Positions 16,500 through 24,091 of a stretch of DNA of 33,213 nucleotides are shown one piece after another (the first letter of the stretch is position 1; the number at the start of each line of letters is the position of its first letter). The notes beneath the pieces are model-generated. The model saw only the letters and a program-made list of their open reading frames with translations, was not told the origin of the DNA and searched no databases. Position numbers and translations under genes: made by a program. The DNA is taken from assembly GCA_020437725.1 (NCBI GenBank), contig JAGQWA010000004.1, forward strand, positions 1 through 33,213, given 5' to 3'. This DNA is from Bacteroidota bacterium (GTDB lineage Bacteria > Bacteroidota > Bacteroidia > CAILMK01 > JACPUW01).

Positions 16500-16754
16500 A
16501 TGATGGACGCAAAGTTGACGTTAAAATTAGATAAGAATGTAATTGAAAAGGCTAAAGACTATGCCGCTTCGCAAAAAAGGAGTCTTTCTAGGTTAATTGA
16601 AGCCTATTTGAAATCTTTGGTTGAAAAGGAAGTCGAGCAAAATGAACTTGAGATTTCCCCATTTATAAAAAGTTTACAATCAGGTAGTGGTGTGCCTGTT
16701 GATGTCGATTCTAAAAAAGAGTATAGAGAGCACCTTGACAAAAAGCATAAATAA
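16500..16754 (+). CDS. Antitoxin, DUF6364-like
   Basis: An 84-residue protein. Its N-terminus KLTLKLDKNVIEKAKDYAASQKRSLSRLIEAYLKSLV is a ribbon-helix-helix-like DNA-binding stretch as in DUF6364 antitoxins. The acidic, charged tail (about 45-84) would wrap the toxin. ATG 16500 is chosen; ATG 16503 and GTG 16494 are alternatives. Its stop overlaps the toxin start in TAATG, the classic arrangement for a type II pair. It probably represses its own promoter through the repeats at 16441-16492. Confidence 0.82.
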   Translation: MMDAKLTLKLDKNVIEKAKDYAASQKRSLSRLIEAYLKSLVEKEVEQNELEISPFIKSLQSGSGVPVDVDSKKEYREHLDKKHK

Positions 16755-17176
16755 TGGAACGGCTCTTTATTGATACCAATGTTATTCTTGACTTATTGGG
16801 AGAAAGAGAACCGTTTTATGTTGCGGCAGCAAAGATTGCAACGCTGGCAGATATTGGTCAAATAAGGATTGTTACGTCAGCTCTTTCCTATGCCAATACC
16901 TTCTACATACTTTCAAAGTACTATGGAAAGTTAACTGCAAATGATAAAATAAAACGATTTAAGGTCCTTTCAATTACAGCTGAATTAACGGACAAAGTAA
17001 TTGACCAAGCGTTGGTGTCGAAGTTTGGTGATTTTGAAGATGCACTGCAGTATTATTCAGCTCTTACGGCCAAAAGCCATTTAATAATTACTAGGAATGT
17101 GAAAGATTTTAAAGCTGCACAAATCCCTGTTATGACACCAAATGAATACCTAAAGAGAAGGATGAATAAAACTTAG
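16754..17176 (+). CDS. PIN-domain toxin (putative RNase)
   Basis: A 140-residue PIN-domain protein, expected to cut RNA when not bound by the antitoxin. The opening FIDTNVILDLL gives the first acidic ligand D7. FGDFEDALQYYSA gives D93, E95 and D96, and IITRNVKDF gives D118. The second acidic residue usually seen near position 43 is not obvious: the stretch is VTSALSYANTFYIL, a form I recall from a Bacteroidota PIN subgroup. The gene shares one base with the antitoxin stop. Target RNA is unknown; VapC-like enzymes cut tRNA or rRNA. Confidence 0.85.
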   Translation: MERLFIDTNVILDLLGEREPFYVAAAKIATLADIGQIRIVTSALSYANTFYILSKYYGKLTANDKIKRFKVLSITAELTDKVIDQALVSKFGDFEDALQYYSALTAKSHLIITRNVKDFKAAQIPVMTPNEYLKRRMNKT

Positions 17177-17184
17177 ATTAATGG

Positions 17185-17697
17185 TTACCTAAGCTGATTG
17201 TATTTTTTAATGGTTGAATTGAGCATTTTAAAGTCTAACTGTCCGTTTACTTCATTCAAATGGTGGCAAATGGCCAACGCCTTGTTTATCCGGCTTTGAG
17301 TGTTTTTTACCTTGGCTACTATATGAATAAGGTTGCGTTGTTTGCCAGGGGTCAATTCCAAAAAATGACTTTTCGCAACCAGATCTTGTGCAAATACTTC
17401 TTCCAATTCTTCTGGCATTTTCATGCCAAATTCGCTTTTATCTTCTTTTAATTGAACCTGCACCTGCTCCCCAATAGAGAGATTTAACCTTTTAGCCAGT
17501 TGCTGATTAATGAGAATGTACCAATAAGGTTTTACGGCCATAATACCGCTATGTATGGTTTCGATTTCGTTTATGGTGCACAGCACTCTTTTATTCCCCG
17601 AAGCTAAAATGGCTTGCGCAATATCTTCTGGCAATGGAAGGTGTAGGCCATAAACATTATTGCTAAAGTTTTGAAGGGTGGTTGTAAATGAGTGCAT
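17185..17697 (-). CDS. YdeI/OmpD-associated family protein with DUF1905 domain
   Basis: A 170-residue soluble protein. The N-terminal half (1-85) has the DUF1905 pattern VYGLHLPLPEDIAQAILASGNKRVLCTI, with YILINQQLAKRLNLSIGEQVQVQL. The C-terminal half, FLELTPGKQRNLIHIVAKVKNTQSRINKALAICHHL, is the YdeI/OmpD-associated domain. The two-domain layout is common in Bacteroidota. Function is not established; one relative is described as bacteriocin-protection-like. It converges on the PIN toxin gene with 8 bases between them. Confidence 0.85.
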   Translation of the reverse strand: MHSFTTTLQNFSNNVYGLHLPLPEDIAQAILASGNKRVLCTINEIETIHSGIMAVKPYWYILINQQLAKRLNLSIGEQVQVQLKEDKSEFGMKMPEELEEVFAQDLVAKSHFLELTPGKQRNLIHIVAKVKNTQSRINKALAICHHLNEVNGQLDFKMLNSTIKKYNQLR

Positions 17698-17755
17698 GTT
17701 GCGAAACTAGAGGTTAACCAATAGCTCTAAAGGTCGTCATTTTTTTAAATTCTAA

Positions 17756-17983
17756 TCAATTTTGATAATCAGAATTAGTAAGATGGAGATTAATAGTGTA
17801 GGATTGAATGGATCTATTATATCTAATGGCGATGCCTTCTTCTTTTAAATGAGCAATCATTCGGCGTAATGTTCGCTCAGACACGTTCAGCTTTTGTGCC
17901 AATGCTTTTGGTGTTCCGGTTCTTTTAAATTTTACAAGCTCAAGAATTCTTTGTAAACAATGATTGTAAGAAACATAGTCCAT
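17756..17983 (-). CDS. Small HTH (HTH_11-type) regulator
   Basis: A 75-residue protein that is little more than a helix-turn-helix. Residues 5-20 form a leading helix (YNHCLQRILELVKFKR), and TGTPKALAQKLNVSERTLRRMIAHLKEEGIAI at 22-53 is a winged-helix unit of the DeoR/HTH_11 kind. No ligand domain is present. It is transcribed away from the Cys-rich secreted protein gene, with the shared promoter region between them. Such stand-alone HTH proteins are, in my experience of Bacteroidota genomes, frequent beside small secreted peptide genes. Acting on the divergent promoter is an inference. Confidence 0.8.
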   Translation of the reverse strand: MDYVSYNHCLQRILELVKFKRTGTPKALAQKLNVSERTLRRMIAHLKEEGIAIRYNRSIQSYTINLHLTNSDYQN

Positions 17984-18046
17984 CTATAGGTTGGTTTAAA
18001 ATGTTTTGCATAAATAGTAAAAATGATGTAATAAATTGGAATAATA

Positions 18047-18074
18047 GGGGGGGTAAAATTGAATTTTTTTTTTT
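18047..18074. repeat. G7 and T11 homopolymer tracts in divergent promoter region
   Basis: A run of seven G (18047-18053) and a run of eleven T (18064-18074) lie ten bases apart in the region between the HTH gene and the Cys-rich gene. Runs of this length can change by slippage. Confidence 0.9.
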
Positions 18075-18083
18075 AGAGTTGAT

Positions 18084-18112
18084 TTGACAAAAAAGAATTT
18101 ACTTGCTATAAG
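18084..18112 (+). promoter_or_regulatory. Promoter-like TTGACA-N17-TATAAG
   Basis: TTGACA at 18084-18089 and TATAAG at 18107-18112 are separated by exactly 17 bases. This is one base off the classic proteobacterial sigma-70 promoter, unlike the TAnnTTTG boxes elsewhere in the window. It points at the Cys-rich gene, with a leader of about 130 bases. The TTG also fits a Bacteroidota -33 box. Confidence 0.4.
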
Positions 18113-18251
18113 TAGTTGGTAAACAGTTAATTGCGTTCTGATTTATTCGAAATGAAATAAAATTAATTTAATGTGGAGAGATTAAAATGTTAACGGCCAA
18201 ATTTTGACCGCGAAGTATTTTAAAATTGACCCAAACAAAAAATATTACACA

Positions 18252-18710
18252 ATGAAAAAGAAACTTTTTTTATTAACTGGCTTGGTTTTGGCCATAGCTG
18301 CTGGGCTATTGGTTATGCAGCCAAAAGAAGCTTATGCTAACGGACCTTGCAATCCTCCATGTCAAACTCCATGTGAATGTCCCACGGTAACAATTGACAA
18401 TCAGGTTTATAATCCACTTACTCAAAATTGCGGGCAATTAACATTTATTTATCCTTCACCTTGTGCAGATGAAGTTGTAGATGTTGAATACGGAGGGCTT
18501 TATTCAACATGTTCACAAGGTGATTGTGGTGCCAAGTGCGCACTAGGTCTTAATTTTCAAGGTTGTTTTATTGATTTTAGTGGAGGTGCAAATACTTGGA
18601 CAATTTCCGGAGATCATTGCTGTGGTGCTGGAACTCAAATTAAAATCACATTTACACCTGATTTGACAAATTGTTGCAATCATGGAACTTTAACTTTAGA
18701 GTGCATATAA
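18252..18710 (+). CDS. Secreted cysteine-rich protein, no recognised family
   Basis: A 152-residue exported protein I do not recognise. A signal peptide (MKKKLFLLTGLVLAIAAG...) ends near AYA. The mature part holds 15 cysteines in about 120 residues, as C-PP-C, TPCEC, then spaced single Cys, a QGDCGAKC segment, and two CC pairs (DHCCGAG, TNCCNHG). The odd count leaves one Cys unpaired if all others form disulfides. Glycine is frequent and charged residues are few, as in compact extracellular domains. The start is ATG 18252; an in-frame extension to TTG 18204 would add a hydrophilic stretch before the signal peptide and is unlikely. A strong hairpin terminator follows at once. Candidate roles such as a surface protein or a secreted peptide or toxin are guesses. 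Confidence 0.8.
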   Translation: MKKKLFLLTGLVLAIAAGLLVMQPKEAYANGPCNPPCQTPCECPTVTIDNQVYNPLTQNCGQLTFIYPSPCADEVVDVEYGGLYSTCSQGDCGAKCALGLNFQGCFIDFSGGANTWTISGDHCCGAGTQIKITFTPDLTNCCNHGTLTLECI

Positions 18711-18725
18711 ATTTTGTGATTATGT

Positions 18726-18768
18726 ATCGAGTTTGGCAATAAATAGTAAATTGTCGAACTCGATTTTT
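18726..18768 (+). terminator. Strong hairpin terminator before the T9SS cargo gene
   Basis: A stem of about 15 pairs (18726-18740 with 18750-18764, including three G-T pairs) has a 9-base loop and runs into TTTTT at 18764-18768. ATCGAGTT and AACTCGAT form its lower arms. It sits 15 bases after the Cys-rich stop and only 12 bases before the next ATG. Confidence 0.8.
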
Positions 18769-18780
18769 CGTATTAATTTT

Positions 18781-21516
18781 ATGAGTATAACGGGCTTGTG
18801 TATATTATTATTAATGTCTATAGTAAGTATGGATTGTAAAGCTCAGAAAAGCGCGTCCATAATAGTTCCCGAAATGAATCAAGGTTACGCAGTTGAACAC
18901 CTTTTGTCTTTAAAAAATGGCTCTTGGGTAATAGCTTTTGAAGCAAATTCCGTAGAGAATCTACCTTTTAGGTTTGTAATTCTAGACAGTTGTTTAAACA
19001 TATTGAACTCTGTTAAATTGAACCATAAGGAACTTGATGTACAACATTACTTTATTAATGCAGATGAAGAAAGTAATGTATATTTTGTTATGAGCATAAA
19101 GAAGCGATTGCTAGACACAACAATTTACTATTCTGTTATTTCTAAATTCGGTCCAGGCGGTGAAAATAAATGGAGTAAATTATTGAAATATGAAAGTGAT
19201 GATTCGCAATTAGACGGTTGGAGTGGAAAGCAGCTTATTGCTCTAAGCGATGGGTTACTTTATAGTTTTAGTATTCGATCTGGGTATAGTGGTTCAAAAT
19301 TGGTTACTAATATTTTTGTCAATGTCTTTGATACGTCAGGTAATCATGTAAGGCAACAAAGAATACCAATTAGTGGCTTAAATAATTTTCCGCTAGGATT
19401 AACTGTATTTGAAGGTTCCGTTCACTTATTTTTTAAATGTGCTTGGTGTCAGAATGGATTACTAGGTATTTTGACGATTTATCCTAATGGGAAATTAAGT
19501 GCCAAATATGTACGAGCAGAGCAATTATTAGATGGAATTGGAGAAGTTGCATCAGATAAATTTGGAAATACTTATTATGTTGACATTAAGAGCAGTCATA
19601 ATGAAAGTGTTCTATTCTCCCTAGATAAGAAATTGAATATGCGATGGGGATATGTTCTCTCAAAAAATCATGACATGCGAGATGTTCAATTGATTTCAAA
19701 GGACAGTTCAATCTTACTAGGAAGTATTATTACACCCAATGCTGGTCAAATAAATTATAATTACGAAGTGAGTGAACTCAACCTTGATGGCAAGCCGATA
19801 AACACAAAAAATTGGATAATGGATAGGCGTATATCTCCCATCATATCTATTTCTAGTCGTGGAGATTTAGGATGGCTTCGCTATCCAAATACGTTTATGG
19901 TGAACCCAGAAAGGTTGCCTGAAACATGCTTCCCGATACCAAGTAAAAGTTTATATTCCCTTGAAAAAGACACTACCATTAAAATTGTGGATATTCAACC
20001 ACCACCCATTTACAGAATACAGCCTGACATAATAGATACCGTTCTGCCCTTCAAAACTGGTTGGTTTTCATACACCTTCAACTGCAACACTGGCCTTTTT
20101 GGTTCTAATATGCAAACAGACACTTTGCTATGCTACGGTAACAATTTAAAACTTCAGCCAAATGTTTTTGGAGATACTGTAGGTTTAAAATACCGTTGGA
20201 ATACAGGCGATACCACACCCTATTTAACCACTAGCAAAACGGGTAAGTATCAACTTTCTATAACAAATGGAAGTTGCGCTCATAAGCATAAAACAACGGT
20301 TTTGGTAGCTGATGAACTGCGAGCCACCATACCTGATAGCGTTGGTTTTTGCCCAAATGACTCTATGGCATTTCTGGCTGATACATTGTTTAATGAAACA
20401 ACCTTTTGGCAAAAACCTGATAGTTCATTTACAAATAGTGTAAATACCTATTTCAACCAAAAAGGGGTTTATAAACTTAACTCACATAAACAGCATTGTA
20501 GCCAAATTGATAGTACAAATAGCCGAGAGTTGAGTAATCAATTAGTAGGCATAGTGGCCGATACGCTTGTTTGCTACCAGCAGGCAACAACTTTATTGGC
20601 TAAAGGGGCTAAAAAAACCAACTGGCAGCCTACAGCATTATTTGCTAGTGGAGAAGATACTTTACAAACCACAACCATTTACCCCAAACAAAATGTAACT
20701 GTATTTTTAAACGCTTTAAACAGTAATGGCTGCTTAGAACAAGACTCTATAGAGATAACCGTGTTGCCCGAACTTGAAGTAACAATTTCGCCAAAAGATA
20801 CCAGTGTTTGCAGAGGCGATTCAGTGGTTTTTACTTCACAGTTAAAAGGTGGTAAACCAGCAAATTATAAGCTCAAATGGTTTGGTAATAATTCAGATTC
20901 CAGTCAGATTAAAATGCGGTTCCGTACAACAAAAAATGTAATTGTTGAGCTTAACGACAACTGCTCAGAAACAAAATATGATACCGCTGTGGTTACAGTA
21001 AAAGAAGTTGAATTGGGTAATATAGAATACTCACCCATTGCGGCCAAGGCAGGCCATACCATTAGCTTTAATAACACCATTGCAAACGACAGTTCAAAAT
21101 GGTTTGTAAACGATACCATTTTTACAGATGTAGCCACTGGGCAGCATTACTTTACTAATCCAGGAGAATACACAATAAGGCAAATAGTTTTTCAAAACGG
21201 ATGTGCTGACACAGCATATTTAAAGCTAACGGTTGATGATGATTTTGGGTATTATTACCCAACTGCGTTCACCCCAGATAACGATGGGTTAAATGATTAT
21301 TGGTTTATTAAAGGCCACGGAATTGCAGAAGTTGAGTTGAGCATATTTAATAGATGGGGTGCACCTATTTTTTGGTATCAAGATGAACAGGTAAAGTGGG
21401 ATGGAACATTCAAAGAAAAACCATGTCCGCCAGGCCGCTATCAATTTGTAGCCTTTTTAACAGATTTAACTGGAGCCAAACACCAAGTTAGGGGTGAGTT
21501 TGTATTGCTTAGATAA
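18781..21516 (+). CDS. T9SS cargo protein with type B (gliding-associated) C-terminal sorting domain
   Basis: A large exported protein of 911 residues. The signal peptide MSITGLCILLLMSIVSMDC ends around KAQ. Residues about 30-400 look like beta-strand repeats of the kind that begin SLKNGSWVIAFE, possibly a propeller. From about 430 on come PKD/Ig-like modules (YRWNTGDTTPYLTTSKTG, KAGHTISFNNT, NPGEYTIRQIVFQNG). The end, YYPTAFTPDNDGLNDYW...ELSIFNRWGAPIF...WDGTFKEKPCPPGRYQF, is the type B sorting domain (TIGR04131/CHU_C), which sends proteins through the type IX system to the cell surface. TTG 18733 upstream lies inside the terminator hairpin, which favours ATG 18781. There is no room for a separate promoter between terminator and start. 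Confidence 0.88.
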   Translation: MSITGLCILLLMSIVSMDCKAQKSASIIVPEMNQGYAVEHLLSLKNGSWVIAFEANSVENLPFRFVILDSCLNILNSVKLNHKELDVQHYFINADEESNVYFVMSIKKRLLDTTIYYSVISKFGPGGENKWSKLLKYESDDSQLDGWSGKQLIALSDGLLYSFSIRSGYSGSKLVTNIFVNVFDTSGNHVRQQRIPISGLNNFPLGLTVFEGSVHLFFKCAWCQNGLLGILTIYPNGKLSAKYVRAEQLLDGIGEVASDKFGNTYYVDIKSSHNESVLFSLDKKLNMRWGYVLSKNHDMRDVQLISKDSSILLGSIITPNAGQINYNYEVSELNLDGKPINTKNWIMDRRISPIISISSRGDLGWLRYPNTFMVNPERLPETCFPIPSKSLYSLEKDTTIKIVDIQPPPIYRIQPDIIDTVLPFKTGWFSYTFNCNTGLFGSNMQTDTLLCYGNNLKLQPNVFGDTVGLKYRWNTGDTTPYLTTSKTGKYQLSITNGSCAHKHKTTVLVADELRATIPDSVGFCPNDSMAFLADTLFNETTFWQKPDSSFTNSVNTYFNQKGVYKLNSHKQHCSQIDSTNSRELSNQLVGIVADTLVCYQQATTLLAKGAKKTNWQPTALFASGEDTLQTTTIYPKQNVTVFLNALNSNGCLEQDSIEITVLPELEVTISPKDTSVCRGDSVVFTSQLKGGKPANYKLKWFGNNSDSSQIKMRFRTTKNVIVELNDNCSETKYDTAVVTVKEVELGNIEYSPIAAKAGHTISFNNTIANDSSKWFVNDTIFTDVATGQHYFTNPGEYTIRQIVFQNGCADTAYLKLTVDDDFGYYYPTAFTPDNDGLNDYWFIKGHGIAEVELSIFNRWGAPIFWYQDEQVKWDGTFKEKPCPPGRYQFVAFLTDLTGAKHQVRGEFVLLR

Positions 21517-21575
21517 AGCTATTTATAAAATTCTTGACCTAAATGTCATTTTGGTAGTTTTCAATCATCATTAAA

Positions 21576-21627
21576 CATTCAAAATTCAACATTATTTAAA
21601 CTCAACACTCAATACTCAAGACTACAT
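21576..21627 (+). repeat. Degenerate 7-base tandem repeat
   Basis: Three adjacent units ACTCAA followed by C, T or G (21600-21620) continue into ACTACAT. Upstream, CATTCAA and AATTCAA at 21576-21589 are weaker copies with an interruption. It lies in the 178-base gap before the mevalonate cluster. Confidence 0.75.
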
Positions 21628-21676
21628 GTTAGAGTTCTAAACATTCTACCCAACAAGTTGTTATTACCCCTAACCA

Positions 21677-21684
21677 TACATTTG
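21677..21684 (+). promoter_or_regulatory. Candidate -7 promoter box for the mevalonate cluster
   Basis: TACATTTG matches TAnnTTTG exactly, with a TTG 16 bases upstream (21658-21660). Transcription would begin near 21690, only a few bases before the TTG start used for the isomerase gene, so the mRNA may be nearly leaderless. Confidence 0.5.
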
Positions 21685-21694
21685 CTAATAACCA

Positions 21695-22729
21695 TTGGAA
21701 GCAGTACTGAAAAAATTGGAGAATCCAGAACAGTTAGAAAACAGAAAGGCCGATCATATTGAGCTGGCTCTTAAATCGCAAGTGCAAATGGCTCAAATAG
21801 ATAATCGTTTTTATTATGAGCCACTGCTTTCTGGTCATGTAAATGAGCTTCCAAACACCAAGTTTTTAGGCAAAAATCTAAGCACTCCCATTTGGGTTTC
21901 TAGCATGACTGGTGGTACCGAAATGGCGCATTTTATTAATCATAACTTGGCCAAAGCTTGTTTAAAGTTTGGAATGGGAATGGGTTTAGGCTCATGCCGA
22001 CCACTTCTTGAGTCGAACGAAAGATTCGAAGATTTTAACCTAAGGCCTCTAATGGGCAACGATTTGCCGCTGTTTGCCAATTTGGGGGTGGCTCAGATCG
22101 AAGAAATTTTGGCGAGTGGAAGAATTGAGAAAATTGCCAACTTGGTATCAGATCTTGAAGCTGATGGATTAATTGTGCATGTGAATCCACTGCAAGAATG
22201 GTTGCAGCCCGAAGGCGATAGGTTTACCAAGGCGCCCATTATAACCATTTCAGAGTTGATAAATAAACTCGATTTGCAAGTAATTGTTAAAGAAGTAGGC
22301 CAGGGCATGGGCAGGGCCAGTTTAAAATCGTTATTGCAAATGCCGCTGGCAGCTATTGATTTTGGCGCCCACGGCGGAACCAATTTTGCCAAGCTAGAAA
22401 TGCGCAGAAATACAGATTTGCAACGCAAGCACTACCAAGAAACTGCCAATATTGGCCATTCAGCAAATGAGATGGTAAATATGGTGAACGAACTTGTCGG
22501 CGAGCTTGGAAATCAGGTTATGTGTAAGGAGATAATCGTTTCAGGAGGCGTTAAAAACTTTTTAGACGGATATTATCATACGTCTAAGTTGAAATTGAAC
22601 TCAGTTTATGGTCAGGCATCAGCATTGCTAAAGCCTGCCCGCGAAGGTTTTGAACCATTGGTTGAATACTTAAATTTGCAGATTGAAGGGTTAAAAATGG
22701 CCCATTCATTTCTGCGGGTAAAAGTTTAG
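21695..22729 (+). CDS. fni: Type 2 isopentenyl-diphosphate isomerase
   Basis: FMN- and NADPH-dependent enzyme that interconverts IPP and DMAPP, the last step of the mevalonate supply of isoprenoid units. The 344 residues fit the type 2 family. Landmarks are NRKADHIELALKSQ, the flavin-site PIWVSSMTGGTE, GLGSCRPLL, FANLGVAQI, LIVHVNPLQEW, VIVKEVGQGM and DFGAHGGTNFAKLE. No ATG precedes the conserved N-terminus. TTG 21695 is one start; TTG 21716 (LENPEQ) is an alternative that leaves a longer leader after the promoter box. HMG-CoA reductase follows after 2 bases, so the cluster is an operon. Confidence 0.92.
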   Translation: MEAVLKKLENPEQLENRKADHIELALKSQVQMAQIDNRFYYEPLLSGHVNELPNTKFLGKNLSTPIWVSSMTGGTEMAHFINHNLAKACLKFGMGMGLGSCRPLLESNERFEDFNLRPLMGNDLPLFANLGVAQIEEILASGRIEKIANLVSDLEADGLIVHVNPLQEWLQPEGDRFTKAPIITISELINKLDLQVIVKEVGQGMGRASLKSLLQMPLAAIDFGAHGGTNFAKLEMRRNTDLQRKHYQETANIGHSANEMVNMVNELVGELGNQVMCKEIIVSGGVKNFLDGYYHTSKLKLNSVYGQASALLKPAREGFEPLVEYLNLQIEGLKMAHSFLRVKV

Positions 22730-22731
22730 AA

Positions 22732-24087
22732 ATGAACATTAAGGACTTAAAAAACAAAGCCATTTCGGGCTTCTCTAAGTTAACCAAACAAGAAAAAATT
22801 GAGTGGTTAATTAGCAACGTTTTCGAGAATCCGAAAGAAATAATTAGAGAGTTTACCACTTATTGGCACTCTGACGAAACCAAGCAAAAGGTTTTTGACG
22901 AAATAAGTGAAAACACGCTCACCAATTTTTATTTGCCATATGGTGTTGCACCTAATTTTCTCATAAACGGGAAAATGCACGTAATTCCAATGGTAATTGA
23001 AGAAAGCTCGGTTGTAGCAGCTTCTGCCAAAGCAGCTAAATTTTGGCTAGATCGTGGCGGATTTAAAACCCAAGTAATTTCAACCAAAAAAATTGGCCAA
23101 GTTCACTTCTATTGGCATGGCGAAGGCGAAAAGCTTAGGGCGTTTATGCCAGAGTTAAAGCAAAAGCTTATTCATGCTACCAAAGACATTACTGCCAACA
23201 TGGAGAAGCGTGGCGGCGGTATTTTAGACATTGAGCTTGTAGATTTTACTGATGCCGAACCAGGTTTGTATCAATTAATGGCCACTTTCGAAACTTGCGA
23301 TTCGATGGGGGCTAACTTTATAAATTCTTGTCTTGAAGAATTTGGAAAGCAACTGCCAGAATTCATAAATCAAAATCAGGAATTTTCTGCCGAAGAACAA
23401 GAATGTAAAGTGGTTATGTGCATTCTTTCAAACTTTACACCTGAAAGTTTGGTGCGCGCGGAAGTTGAATGCGATGTTCAAGATTTGGGTGTGGTTGAAG
23501 GCTTGCCAGCAGAGGTATTTGCTGAGAAATTTGCACAAGCTGTGCGAATTGCGGAGATTGACCCATACCGCGCCACTACTCACAACAAAGGCATTTTTAA
23601 TGGAATTGATGCCGTAATTCTGGCAACAGGAAACGACTTTAGGGCTATTGAAGCTTGTGGGCACACATATGCTGCTCGTAATGGGCAATACACAAGCCTT
23701 TCTCACGCAGAAGTTAAAGATGGTAGATTTAGATTCTGGTTAGAATTTCCATTATCAGTTGGCACCGTAGGTGGCTTAACCAAAATTCATCCGTTAGCCA
23801 AGCGCTCATTAGAGTTACTGGGTAATCCTTCAGCAAAAGAATTAATGCAAGTGGTTGCTGCAGTTGGGTTGGCACAAAACTTTGGCGCAGTAAAAGCACT
23901 TACCACCAGCGGAATTCAAAAAGGGCACATGAAAATGCACCTTAATAACATTCTTGCCAACTTTGAAGCCAACGCTCAAGAAGCTGAAAAGGCAAGAGAA
24001 TATTTCTTAGACAAAGTGGTGAGTTTTGCTTCGGTAAGAGAGTTTTTAGAAGGCTTACGCGGAAAGTCATTCACTTCTAAGGTGTAA
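22732..24087 (+). CDS. mvaA: Hydroxymethylglutaryl-CoA reductase (class II type)
   Basis: Reduces HMG-CoA to mevalonate in the biosynthetic direction; the class II form is soluble. The 451 residues lack the membrane anchor of class I. The catalytic Glu lies in IPMVIEESSVVAA (E90/E91), and the later Asp-containing segment TCDSMGANFINSCLEEF corresponds to the DAMGAN motif. EFPLSVGTVGGLTKIHPLAK and the C-terminal catalytic His H399 in KGHMKMHL complete the active site. It is sometimes labelled degradative by name, but the neighbouring isomerase, kinase and decarboxylase show it works in synthesis here. Cofactor choice (NADH or NADPH) is not decided. Confidence 0.93.
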   Translation: MNIKDLKNKAISGFSKLTKQEKIEWLISNVFENPKEIIREFTTYWHSDETKQKVFDEISENTLTNFYLPYGVAPNFLINGKMHVIPMVIEESSVVAASAKAAKFWLDRGGFKTQVISTKKIGQVHFYWHGEGEKLRAFMPELKQKLIHATKDITANMEKRGGGILDIELVDFTDAEPGLYQLMATFETCDSMGANFINSCLEEFGKQLPEFINQNQEFSAEEQECKVVMCILSNFTPESLVRAEVECDVQDLGVVEGLPAEVFAEKFAQAVRIAEIDPYRATTHNKGIFNGIDAVILATGNDFRAIEACGHTYAARNGQYTSLSHAEVKDGRFRFWLEFPLSVGTVGGLTKIHPLAKRSLELLGNPSAKELMQVVAAVGLAQNFGAVKALTTSGIQKGHMKMHLNNILANFEANAQEAEKAREYFLDKVVSFASVREFLEGLRGKSFTSKV

Positions 24088-24091
24088 GAAA

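Noticed and set aside
17172-17193. CTTAG...CTAAG inverted repeat between the PIN gene and the YdeI gene
   Set aside because: Only a five-pair stem with a long loop, and short T runs; too weak to call a terminator.
18204-18251. N-terminal extension of the Cys-rich protein from TTG 18204
   Set aside because: It would put a charged stretch before a complete signal peptide that begins at ATG 18252.
18733-18780. N-terminal extension of the T9SS cargo protein from TTG 18733
   Set aside because: The extra codons lie inside the terminator hairpin, and ATG 18781 opens a good signal peptide.
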